From an uncultured Bradyrhizobium sp. (lineage in GTDB: Bacteria; Pseudomonadota; Alphaproteobacteria; Rhizobiales; Xanthobacteraceae): 64,000 bases of DNA. Where the stretch lies: assembly GCF_947648125.1 (NCBI RefSeq), contig NZ_CANSMR010000009.1, forward strand, positions 1 through 64,000, given 5' to 3'. Shown here in pieces: positions 8,558-15,775 of the stretch. The position numbers and the translations under genes were made by a program. Positions within the stretch are counted from its first letter, which is position 1. Every line of letters begins with the position of its first letter. The notes beneath the pieces are model-generated. The model had not been told where the DNA came from. It did no database searches and worked only from the letters and a program-made list of their open reading frames with translations.

Positions 8558-8806
8558 TTATTTGCAAACTTCCACGTTTGACGTGAGGCCGGAATTCCCA
8601 GTTCGGACCGCTTCAAGGTGACAGCCCGGTTTGACTGGCCGACACCCTCCCGACGAACTACATATCATTTGCCCTGTCGGCTGAGGTTTCGATTTCGCCT
8701 CTGCATTCGGCTTTGCACTCTGGGCATAGGCGCTTTCAACCAACCCACCCAATGCCGTTGATAGTAAAACTGCAACCAACGTAGCGCGCACACTAAAATT
8801 CGACAT
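8558..8806 (-). CDS. Small secreted hypothetical protein
   Basis: 82-residue unrecognised protein. Residues 1 to about 30 form a signal peptide (a VRATLVAVLLSTALGG core ending near AYAQ), followed by a Lys/Pro/Ala linker and a short C-terminal part with four cysteines (CSSSGGC, GC and the terminal VCK) that could form two disulfides in the periplasm. ATG 8806 is preceded by GAGGGCGGGGC, a usable ribosome site. It stands alone in a gene-poor, lower-GC stretch between the TRAP operon and an enoyl-CoA hydratase, so context says little. Confidence 0.55.
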   Translation of the reverse strand: MSNFSVRATLVAVLLSTALGGLVESAYAQSAKPNAEAKSKPQPTGQMICSSSGGCRPVKPGCHLEAVRTGNSGLTSNVEVCK

Positions 8807-9174
8807 GCCCCGCCCTCTTTTGCTCATATGGATCAAAATATTAATTTCTCGCGCGCACCCCGGCTAATGCTGTGAGGCGCTTGCCAATACACAAATCGTA
8901 ACACTGCTTGTCACTCAGTGTCACTAGCGTCAAAGTCCGCTGCGGGCCAAAAAGCGCCACTCGACTTCCTCGCAAGGTGCATGGAGCAGCAGCGGAGACT
9001 TTGCATGCGGCACGAAAATGCTGAGCCCGACAGCCTCAGGCACGCTTAAACCTTCAAACGAAGACCAGCTCTGGTCGATGGTCGCCCTTGGGCCGCAAGC
9101 GCGCATCCCGCCTTCCCGATCCTGGTCCGAAGGCGGACAGTCTGCATACACGCCTTGGGAAGGCCGTCGCGCGC
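8807..9174. other. Intergenic stretch without a recognised gene
   Basis: About 370 bases. The first 60 are AT-rich and may hold the promoter of the small secreted protein. Around 8930-8965 a GTCCGCTGCGGGCCAAAA segment resembles dispersed repeat fragments of this genus (from memory). Reading frames crossing it on the minus strand merge into an alternate frame of the enoyl-CoA hydratase and are not convincing. Confidence 0.4.
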
Positions 9175-9999
9175 CTACTTCGACTTGCTGGTGAACTTCT
9201 TCACCGCGACGCGGAAATCCTCGGTATGCATCGACGTGATGATCTTGTGTTCCTCGGCGTCGAGCTGCTGCTTGGTCGGTGTGGTGGCGGCCTGATAGAC
9301 CAGTGACTTGGTCCCCGCGATCGCGGCGGGCGGATTTTTCGCCAGGCGCTCGGCGAGCTGTCGGGTGGCCGCCTTCAGCTCGGCCGCGGGGACGGTCTTG
9401 ACGACCAGTCCCCATTCATAGGCCTGCTGCGCGCTGAAGCCATCCTCGGCAAGGAAGATCTGCAGCGCGCGACGGGTCCCGACGGTACCGACGATGCCGA
9501 CCGTGCTGCCGCCATCGGGCGACACGCCAATCTTGGCATAGGCGGGCGTGAAGCGGGCATCCTCCGCGGCGATACACAGGTCGGTCACGAAGGCGAGGCC
9601 CATGCCGGCGCCGGCCGCCGATCCGTGCACGCTGGACAGCACGATCTTCGGCATCCGCCGAACCGTCTCGATGAAGGCGTGGTAGTGGTGCAGCATCTCG
9701 CCTACCACGGGCGCGACGTTGTTGGCTTCGGTCGCAGCACCGATGGTTTGCAGGTCGCCGCCAGCGCAGAAGGCGCGGCCTTCGCCCTCGATGACCAGCA
9801 CGCGGACGTTCTTGTTAGCTTCGACCTCGATGCCGAGCTGCTCGAGCTTCTTGGCGATCGTCATGTCGATCGCATTGAACGCGGCCGGCCGGTTCAGCGT
9901 GATGGTCGCGATGGCGCCGTCGATGCGGAGCAAAGCGGGGTCGTTGGCGGAGGCGGGTGCTGGCATTTTGAAGACCTTGGGCTTGTTATTTCCGGCCAT
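9175..9999 (-). CDS. Enoyl-CoA hydratase/isomerase family protein
   Basis: 274-residue crotonase-fold protein. The oxyanion-hole segments are present (RAFCAGGDL, residues 75-83; HGSAAGAG, 125-132), and Asp162 in the SPDGG segment takes the position of the catalytic acid used in PaaG-type isomerases rather than the second Glu of classical hydratases. It may therefore be a double-bond isomerase; which CoA ester it uses cannot be told. The N-terminal 20 residues are an Ala/Pro/Lys extension. It appears to be monocistronic, with a promoter expected in the 225-bp gap shared with the divergent ferredoxin reductase. Confidence 0.88.
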   Translation of the reverse strand: MAGNNKPKVFKMPAPASANDPALLRIDGAIATITLNRPAAFNAIDMTIAKKLEQLGIEVEANKNVRVLVIEGEGRAFCAGGDLQTIGAATEANNVAPVVGEMLHHYHAFIETVRRMPKIVLSSVHGSAAGAGMGLAFVTDLCIAAEDARFTPAYAKIGVSPDGGSTVGIVGTVGTRRALQIFLAEDGFSAQQAYEWGLVVKTVPAAELKAATRQLAERLAKNPPAAIAGTKSLVYQAATTPTKQQLDAEEHKIITSMHTEDFRVAVKKFTSKSK

Positions 10000-10186
10000 T
10001 TAAGGCCTTGGCGGGAGCCGTGGCAATCCGCCAGGGGCCAGGAGGCGGCTTGCGGGTGCCCAGATTTGCCGGAGACCCCCTTGCATCAGCGCGAGCCATG
10101 AGGCCAAATGGCGCGCGCCTTCGGTACGCAGACACGAGCGCTGTGGTGACGGGGCACGCAAGCTAACATCGACAAGAGGAAACGGC

Positions 10187-10228
10187 ATGGGTCACTCCTG
10201 CTCGCGCGTATTTGGGTTGTTCCGATGA
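10187..10228 (+). CDS. Putative 13-codon leader ORF overlapping the reductase start
   Basis: ATG 10187 follows AGAGGAAACGGC, a good ribosome-binding site, and encodes MGHSCSRVFGLFR before TGA 10226-10228. That stop overlaps the ATG of the next gene (10225) in an ATGA arrangement. The main start itself is preceded by a T/G-rich stretch without a Shine-Dalgarno-like sequence, so re-initiation from this leader is plausible. The frame is visible in the sequence; translation is inferred. Confidence 0.35.
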   Translation: MGHSCSRVFGLFR

Positions 10229-11448
10229 CAGGCTCGGTCATCATCGTCGGCGCCGGACATGCCGGCTTCCAGCTCGCAGCGTCGCTGCGCCAGGCCGGTT
10301 TCGCCGAGCGCATCGCCCTACTCAATGACGAAGGCCATTTGCCGTACCAGCGGCCGCCTTTGTCGAAGGCCTATCTGAAGGGGACTGGCGGGCCCGAGAC
10401 CCTGATGTTCCGGCCCGACAAGTTCTACCAGGACAATAAGATCGAGCTGATCACCGATCACGCCCATGCGGTCGACCGCAATGCGCGGAAGGTGACGCTC
10501 GCCTCCGGCACCTCGCTCGACTACGGCCATCTGGTGTTCGCGACCGGCGCGCGGAACCGGCTGCTCGATATTCCCAACGCAAAGCTCGACGCCGTCCGCT
10601 ACCTGCGCATCCTCGACGAGAGCCAGGCGCTGCGCGATCTGATCGCACCCGGCATGCGCGTCGTCGTGATCGGCGCGGGCTTCATCGGGCTCGAATTCGC
10701 GGCCACCGCGCGGGCCAAGGGCCTCGAGGTCGACGTGGTCGAGCTCGCCTCGCGCGTGATGGCGCGCGCGGTGACCGCGGAGATCTCCGAGTTCTCGCAG
10801 TCGCGGCACGGCGCGGCCGGCATCCGGATCCACCTGGGAGTCCAGGTCACGGCGATCGAGGCCGATGGCGCCAAGGTCACCGGTGTCAGCCTGAGCAACG
10901 GCACCCATATCCCGGCCGATCTCGTCGTGGTCGGCGTCGGCGTGCTGCCGAATGTCGAGCTTGCGGCGGAGGCCGGGCTGCCGGTCGCATCCGGCATCAT
11001 CGTCGACGAGCATCTTTCGACCGCTGATCCGAATATCTCCGCGATCGGCGATTGCGCGCTCTACACCAGCAAGCGCTTCGGCGGGTCGCTGCGGCTGGAG
11101 TCGGTGCAGAACGCGACCGACCATGCGCGCTGCGTGGCGGCACGGCTGACCGGCAAGACCGAGGTCTATGATGGCCTGCCGTGGTTCTGGAGCGACCAGG
11201 GCCCCGACAAGCTGCAGATGGCGGGTCTCACCACCGGCTATGACCGCGTCGTGGTGCGCGGCGACCGCGCGCAGGGGGCATTCTCGGCGTTCTGTTATCG
11301 CGGTGAAAGGCTGCTCGGCATCGAGTCGGTCAATCGCGCCGGCGATCACATGTTCGGTCGCCGGCTGCTCGGCGCGGGTGGTTCGATCACACCGGAGCAG
11401 GCGGCGGACACGGGGTTCGATTTGAAGAGTGCGCTGGCGCAAATGTAA
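10225..11448 (+). CDS. FAD-dependent ferredoxin reductase (pyridine nucleotide-disulphide family)
   Basis: 407-residue NAD(P)H:ferredoxin reductase of the putidaredoxin-reductase type, which passes electrons to a [2Fe-2S] ferredoxin serving P450s or dioxygenases. FAD-binding GAGHAG lies at residues 9-14, the NAD Rossmann motif (VVVIGAGFIGLEFA) near 150, and the second FAD motif AIGDCALY near 272; the N-terminal YQRPPLSKAYL segment is typical. No ferredoxin or P450 gene is adjacent; the nearest separate P450 is at 26525. ATG 10225 has no clear ribosome site and overlaps a short leader ORF. It is followed by a REP-like element, not by another co-directional gene. Confidence 0.88.
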   Translation: MTGSVIIVGAGHAGFQLAASLRQAGFAERIALLNDEGHLPYQRPPLSKAYLKGTGGPETLMFRPDKFYQDNKIELITDHAHAVDRNARKVTLASGTSLDYGHLVFATGARNRLLDIPNAKLDAVRYLRILDESQALRDLIAPGMRVVVIGAGFIGLEFAATARAKGLEVDVVELASRVMARAVTAEISEFSQSRHGAAGIRIHLGVQVTAIEADGAKVTGVSLSNGTHIPADLVVVGVGVLPNVELAAEAGLPVASGIIVDEHLSTADPNISAIGDCALYTSKRFGGSLRLESVQNATDHARCVAARLTGKTEVYDGLPWFWSDQGPDKLQMAGLTTGYDRVVVRGDRAQGAFSAFCYRGERLLGIESVNRAGDHMFGRRLLGAGGSITPEQAADTGFDLKSALAQM

Positions 11449-11450
11449 GC

Positions 11451-11574
11451 GTCGTCCCGGCGAAGGCCGGGACCCATACTCCGCGGCCGTCATTGGTGTA
11501 GATGAACGCAGTCACTGTGCGCGTGCCTGTTTCCACGGCCGGTGGTTATGGGTCCCGGCCTTCGCCGGGACGAC
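11451..11574. repeat. REP-like element with perfect 28-bp inverted arms
   Basis: Arms 11451-11478 and 11547-11574 are perfect inverted copies, and each is itself a short hairpin around CCCGGC/GCCGGG. The partial complementarity continues inward (CGGCCG on both sides). It lies between convergent genes, and its right arm overlaps the last codons of the ribokinase gene. Same core family as the hairpin at 81-110. Confidence 0.85.
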
Positions 11575-12481
11575 TCGGGGAGAGAATAGCGGCCACCTCA
11601 TCCGCCGTCGGCATCGACGGCGCGGCCCCCATCCGCTGCACGCAAATCGAGGCGGCAATGTTGGCGTAGGCCAGCGCGTCACCGAGCTGCTTGCCGATGG
11701 CGAGCTGCGAGGCGAGGGCGCCGACGAAGCAATCGCCGGCGCCTGTGGTGTCGACAGCCTTGACCTCGCGTCCCGGCACGAGCAGCGGTTGGTCCTCGGC
11801 CAGCGCGAGCACGCCGCGCTTGCCGAGTGTGACGCAGACGGTCTTGCCGCGCCCCAGGGTCCGTGCCGCCTCGGCGAAGCGCGAGGGGTCATCGCTGTCG
11901 CGCAGCTCCGCTCCCGTCATCAGGCCAAGCTCGGTCTCATTGAGGATCAGGACATCGACGAGATCGAGCAGCGCCTTGTCGGCCTGTTTCGCCGGCGCCG
12001 GATTGAGGATCGTGGTGGCGCCGGCGGCGCGGGCGCGGCTGAAGAATGCGGCGATCGTCGGCAGCGGGATCTCGAACTGGCTGACCGCGACGTCACCCTT
12101 CGCAAGCTCGGGTGCTGCGACATCATCGGCATCGACCAGCCCGTTGGCGCCCGGCACGACGACGATCGTGTTGTCGGCATTGGCGAGCGTGATGATCGCC
12201 GTGCCCGAATGCGTGCCGCCGGTGTCCTTGACGAAGCTGAGATCGACGCCTTGCGCGGCAAGGAAGGTTCGCAGCTCTTTGCCGAACGCATCGGTGCCGA
12301 GCCGGCCGACCAGCGTGGTCGGCACGCCCTGCTTGGCCGATGCCACCGCCTGGTTGGCGCCCTTGCCGCCGGGAAAATACAGCACGGCCTCGCCGGCGAC
12401 GGTCTCGCCGATCCGTGGATGGCGCTCGGCGGTCGCCACCACGTCCATATTGATGCTGCCGGCGACGAAGACGCGCCCCAT
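11546..12481 (-). CDS. rbsK: Ribokinase (PfkB family carbohydrate kinase)
   Basis: 311-residue sugar kinase expected to phosphorylate ribose at O5. The family motifs are intact: NMD at residues 11-13, GGKGAN at 39-43 region, and DTTGAGD at 244-250 with catalytic Asp250; the NETE segment near 181 binds ATP-magnesium. ATG 12481 is chosen; AAGGAG lies 11 bases upstream, and an in-frame TTG at 12487 is closer to it. The last residues (SRPGEGRDP) are encoded by one arm of a REP-like element, so the native C-terminus has probably been extended or replaced. It follows a second PfkB kinase by 21 bp and is probably co-transcribed with it. Confidence 0.85.
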   Translation of the reverse strand: MGRVFVAGSINMDVVATAERHPRIGETVAGEAVLYFPGGKGANQAVASAKQGVPTTLVGRLGTDAFGKELRTFLAAQGVDLSFVKDTGGTHSGTAIITLANADNTIVVVPGANGLVDADDVAAPELAKGDVAVSQFEIPLPTIAAFFSRARAAGATTILNPAPAKQADKALLDLVDVLILNETELGLMTGAELRDSDDPSRFAEAARTLGRGKTVCVTLGKRGVLALAEDQPLLVPGREVKAVDTTGAGDCFVGALASQLAIGKQLGDALAYANIAASICVQRMGAAPSMPTADEVAAILSPSRPGEGRDP

Positions 12482-12502
12482 GCCCAATCCCACTCCTTCC
12501 TG

Positions 12503-13396
12503 TCAGACCGCGGCGCCGAACTCCTGCTTGACCGCCGCGATGTCGGCGAGCGTCGGCAGGCCGGCTTCGTTGCCGAGCTTCTGGATCTTGAAGGTCGACG
12601 CGGCGCGCGCGAACTCGAAATGCTCATGCCAGGTTTTGCCGGGACTGGCGAGATAGGAATAGATGTAGGCGCCGTGGAAGACGTCGCCGGCGCCGTTGGT
12701 GTCGATCACGCGCTTGCGCGAAATCGGGAGCGCCGGCAGCGTTTGCACCGTGCCCGCCTCGTCATACCAGAGCAGGCCGCGCTCACCCATGGTGATGCCG
12801 CCGACCCGGCAGCCGCGGCTCTTGAGATAGTCGAGCATCTGCTCCGGCGTCTTGTCCATCTGCTCGCACAGCCGTTCGGCGACGATGGCGACGTCGATGA
12901 ATGCGAGCAGCTCGTGGGTGTTGGTGCGCAGGCCACCGCCGTCGAGCGAGGTCAGGATACCGTCCTCACGGCACAGCTTCGCATAATGGATCGCGGCATC
13001 CGGCTGGTGGCCGTCGATGTGCAGCGCGCGGCAACCCTTGATGTTCAGCAGCGGAAAGGGATGGATGTGCTGGTCGTCGCGGCAGCGGACGATGGCGCGC
13101 TTGCCGTCGTTGGGCATGATGAAGGACAGCGAGGAGGAGTTCACCTTGCGGGGATGGAACGAGATGCCGTACCTGTCGGCCATGTCCCAGAACATCCGTC
13201 CCAGCCAGTCATTGGCCATGGTGGCGATCAGGTCCGGCTCGACGCCGAGCTTGGCGCAGCAGAACGCCGCGGTCACCGCGTTGCCGCCGAACGATACTGC
13301 ATAGGCGTCCGCAACGTGCTTTTCGTCGCCGACAGGCATGTGATCCGTGATGAAGGTGACGTCGATATAGGTCTGTCCAATGAAGAGAGCCTGCAT
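12503..13396 (-). CDS. PfkB family sugar/nucleoside kinase
   Basis: 297-residue kinase of the ribokinase superfamily with the FGGNAV substrate motif (residues 36-41) and DTNGAGD (232-238, catalytic Asp238). It differs clearly from the adjacent ribokinase, with several extra cysteines and a CRDDQHIHPFP segment near residue 105, so substrates probably differ. First gene of a two-gene minus-strand unit with rbsK. The family phosphorylates sugars, 2-keto-3-deoxy acids or nucleosides; nothing in the neighbourhood (no transporter or hydrolase) settles which. Confidence 0.82.
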   Translation of the reverse strand: MQALFIGQTYIDVTFITDHMPVGDEKHVADAYAVSFGGNAVTAAFCCAKLGVEPDLIATMANDWLGRMFWDMADRYGISFHPRKVNSSSLSFIMPNDGKRAIVRCRDDQHIHPFPLLNIKGCRALHIDGHQPDAAIHYAKLCREDGILTSLDGGGLRTNTHELLAFIDVAIVAERLCEQMDKTPEQMLDYLKSRGCRVGGITMGERGLLWYDEAGTVQTLPALPISRKRVIDTNGAGDVFHGAYIYSYLASPGKTWHEHFEFARAASTFKIQKLGNEAGLPTLADIAAVKQEFGAAV

Positions 13397-13589
13397 TCGC
13401 TTCCCGTGATCGCTTGGTGTGGTCCCGGCCGACGATCAGCCTAGCACCGCTGATCGGCCGATATCGCTGAAATTATTCGCAACCCTGCTTGGTTTACAGG
13501 TAGAGATGATGGATGTGCCGGGCCGTTCTGGTATGCGGCATAACGGCCGGTGGCAGGCCGCGGTTCCGGGATTCGTAAGGAGAAGCACA

Positions 13590-13622
13590 ATGACGGCAGA
13601 TTCGAGGAGGCCAAAGCCATGA
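13590..13622 (+). CDS. Putative 10-codon leader ORF overlapping the VOC protein start
   Basis: ATG 13590 follows AAGGAG at six bases and encodes MTADSRRPKP before TGA 13620-13622, which overlaps ATG 13619 of the next gene. The two consecutive AGG arginine codons of the leader form the ribosome-binding site (GAGGAGG) of the downstream gene. Such an arrangement allows translational coupling; whether it is translated is not known. Confidence 0.3.
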   Translation: MTADSRRPKP

Positions 13623-14479
13623 TTACCGGTCTCGATCATGTCGTCGTCCTGACCGGCGACATTGCCGCCGCCAGCGCCGCCTACGAGACGCTGTTCGCGC
13701 GGGCGCCGGCCTGGCGCAACAGCGGGGACGGCGCCGACCGCGTGCTGTTCACGCTCGACAACACGACGCTGGAATTGATGGCGCCGCATGGCGATGACGA
13801 TGCCGCCCAGCGCGTCCGCAGCGCGCTCGTCACGCAAGGCGAGGGGCTTGCGAGCCTCTGCTTCCGCACCAGCGATATCGCGAGGACGCACCGCAGGCTC
13901 GATCGGCTGACGCTGAAGCCCGAGCCCGTCGCCGAGGTCGAGAGCCGCGATGAGATCAGCGGCGCCACGCTGTCGTGGAAGCGGACGCGCGCGGCGAGCG
14001 ATGCGACACGGGGTGTGCGCATGTTCTTCCTGGAGCGAGACCAGGAGCGACCGCTATCGGTGCGCACCACGCCGGCATCGATCACCGCGATGGACCATGT
14101 GGTGGTCTCGACCGCCGACCCGGAGCGAGCGGCCGCACTCTATGGCGCGCGGCTCGGGCTCGACATGGCGCTCGACCGGTCGCATCCCGAGTGGGGCCGG
14201 CTGATGTTCTTCCGCTGCGGTGACCTCGTGGTCGAGGTCACGCACCGGCCAGCCAAGGAAAGCAGCAAGGCGGAGACGGATGCGCCGGACCGGCTGCGCG
14301 GCATCTGCTGGCGCGTCGCCGACATTGATGCCACCCGCGCGCGGCTGGTTGCCGCCGGTGTCGACGTCTCGGAGATTCGCACCGGCCGCAAGCCCGGCAC
14401 GCGCGTGATGACGGTGCGCAACGGCACATGCGGCGTGCCGACACTTCTGGTGCAGCCCTCACAGGGAAAGCCAGACTAG
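13619..14479 (+). CDS. Double-VOC domain protein (glyoxalase/bleomycin resistance superfamily)
   Basis: 286-residue protein with two vicinal-oxygen-chelate modules. The first starts at once (ITGLDHVVVLTGD), the second near residue 155 (AMDHVVVSTADPERAA). Metal-ligand-like His appears in both DHVVV strands and Glu in the LELM and VVEVTH segments. VOC proteins include lactoylglutathione lyases, extradiol dioxygenases and thiol-transfer resistance enzymes; the sequence does not discriminate. GAGGAGG eight bases upstream supports ATG 13619. It stands alone, between the kinases and a REP element. Confidence 0.75.
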   Translation: MITGLDHVVVLTGDIAAASAAYETLFARAPAWRNSGDGADRVLFTLDNTTLELMAPHGDDDAAQRVRSALVTQGEGLASLCFRTSDIARTHRRLDRLTLKPEPVAEVESRDEISGATLSWKRTRAASDATRGVRMFFLERDQERPLSVRTTPASITAMDHVVVSTADPERAAALYGARLGLDMALDRSHPEWGRLMFFRCGDLVVEVTHRPAKESSKAETDAPDRLRGICWRVADIDATRARLVAAGVDVSEIRTGRKPGTRVMTVRNGTCGVPTLLVQPSQGKPD

Positions 14480-14538
14480 GCCGCGCTCCATCCGCGCGTC
14501 GTCCCGACAGCGTGCACCCCGGGGCAAATGAGTCTTAT

Positions 14539-14700
14539 TCGTCGTTCCGGGGCTCGCGAAGCGAGAGCCCGGAATCCATTCGTCACCGGTACATGCGGGT
14601 CGATGGATTCCGGGTTCGTGCGGAGCCCGTCATCGGGCGCGTATTCGCGCGACCCGGTGGCACGCCCTCAGGTGCGCAATTGCGCACCGGGGAATGACGA
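14539..14700. repeat. REP-like composite palindromic element
   Basis: Begins TCGTCGTTCCGGGGCTC with an inner hairpin (GGGCTCGCGAAGCGAGAGCCC), contains a second pair (GGAATCCATT... / ...GATGGATTCC), and closes with CCGGGGAATGACGA, an approximate inverse of the start. Bases 14621-14661 match 56920-56960 at 37 of 41 positions. Its last bases provide an ATG at 14694 that opens into the TetR frame. Confidence 0.75.
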
Positions 14701-14807
14701 AAGCCGCAGCTGCGAGAAATATTCCCGCATGGCCGCCACGACAACATTCGTTCTCAAACGTCGCGCGTCATGCTACATTCATCAATTCAGCATCACGGGC
14801 GATCGAT

Positions 14808-15512
14808 TTGGCGAAGGCAAAGCGGATACAGAGATGGCAGCGCGACCCCCAGGGGATGCGGCTGCGGATTCTCGAGGCGGCCAAGCAGGAATTCGCCGCC
14901 CATGGCCTCGCCGGCGCGCGGGTCGACCGCATTGCGGCCAATGCCGATGCCAACAAGCGCATGCTGTACTACCATGTCGGCAACAAGGAGGATCTCTATC
15001 TCGAGGTGCTGGAAGGCGCCTACGAGAAGATCCGCGCCGAGGAGCGCACGCTCGATCTCGAGCATCTCGACCCGCCCGAGGCGATCGGGCGCCTGATCGA
15101 CTTCACCTGGAACTACTTCCTCCGCAACCCCGAATTCCTGGCGTTGCTGAACACGGAAAACCTCGCCAAGGCAAAGCACCTGAAGCGCTCGACCAAGGTC
15201 AAGTCGATGCACTCGCCCTTTGTCGAGATGATCCGCACCGTGGTGACGCGCGGGGTCGAGAGCGGCGACTTCCGCGACGCGGTCGATCCGGTGCAGCTCT
15301 ATATTTCGATCGCCGGGCTGGCGTTCTTCTATCTCTCCAACAGCGCCACGCTGAGCGTGATCTTCGGTCGCGACCTGCTCAAGAAGGACGCCCGCGACGA
15401 GCGGCTCGAGCACATGACCGCGCTGGTGCTGGCGGCGCTGACCGGCAAGTCCACCGCAGCGTTTGGCAGCGCGATGCCGCCGCTGCGCGCCGCGGAACAC
15501 CGGGTGGTGTGA
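14808..15512 (+). CDS. TetR family transcriptional regulator, RutR-like
   Basis: 234-residue repressor when started at TTG 14808. The helix-turn-helix is at about residues 15-60 (AKQEFAAHGLAGARVDRIA, then ANKRMLYYHVGNKEDLY). The C-terminal half has the DPVQLYISIAGLAFFYLSN and FGRDLL segments shared with the pyrimidine regulator RutR. An in-frame ATG at 14694 belongs to the end of a REP element and adds 38 atypical residues, so it was rejected; no strong ribosome site precedes TTG 14808 and the start is uncertain. It is followed by a NMT1-type ABC operon, with a candidate operator at 15712. Confidence 0.8.
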   Translation: MAKAKRIQRWQRDPQGMRLRILEAAKQEFAAHGLAGARVDRIAANADANKRMLYYHVGNKEDLYLEVLEGAYEKIRAEERTLDLEHLDPPEAIGRLIDFTWNYFLRNPEFLALLNTENLAKAKHLKRSTKVKSMHSPFVEMIRTVVTRGVESGDFRDAVDPVQLYISIAGLAFFYLSNSATLSVIFGRDLLKKDARDERLEHMTALVLAALTGKSTAAFGSAMPPLRAAEHRVV

Positions 15513-15555
15513 AGGCGCGCAACTCGTTCGCGCTCATTTTGCCCAGCATCTCGGC

Positions 15556-15646
15556 CCGTAGCCCGGATGAAGCGAAGCGCAATCCGGGGAGCTGCATCCG
15601 CGGATAATGCGGTCCCGGATTTCGCTGCGCTTCATCCGGGCTACGG
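15556..15646. repeat. REP-like inverted repeat (GTAGCCCGGATG family)
   Basis: Arms 15556-15588 and 15614-15646 are near-perfect inverted copies of a sequence starting CCGTAGCCCGGATGAAGCG. A related element lies at 56852-56975. Located between the TetR gene and the ABC operon. Confidence 0.8.
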
Positions 15647-15711
15647 ACCATCAAAAATCTCGCCTGACGAAAGTCGCGTGCCTAGGCGCGATTTTGCCGC
15701 TTGCGAGGGGC

Positions 15712-15728
15712 TGGACAGTATTTATCCA
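15712..15728. promoter_or_regulatory. Candidate TetR operator before ABC operon
   Basis: TGGACAGTATTTATCCA is an imperfect palindrome (TGGA/TCCA outer half-sites, one inner mismatch) 47 bp before the GTG of the first permease gene. A TATTTA segment inside it could be a -10 region with TTGCCG upstream at 15694, so binding would block transcription. Confidence 0.35.
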
Positions 15729-15775
15729 ACGGGTTAATTTCTGCACGAACAACAGAGACTGCAAGGGAGCGTGGC

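Noticed and set aside
11451-11574. CRISPR repeat or IS terminal repeats
   Set aside because: Only one inverted pair, no regular spacers, no transposase frame between the arms; fits a REP-like element.
14694-14807. ATG 14694 as start of the TetR gene
   Set aside because: This ATG is the end of a REP-like element (GGGGAATGACGA) and the 38 added residues are unlike TetR N-termini; TTG 14808 gives normal length.
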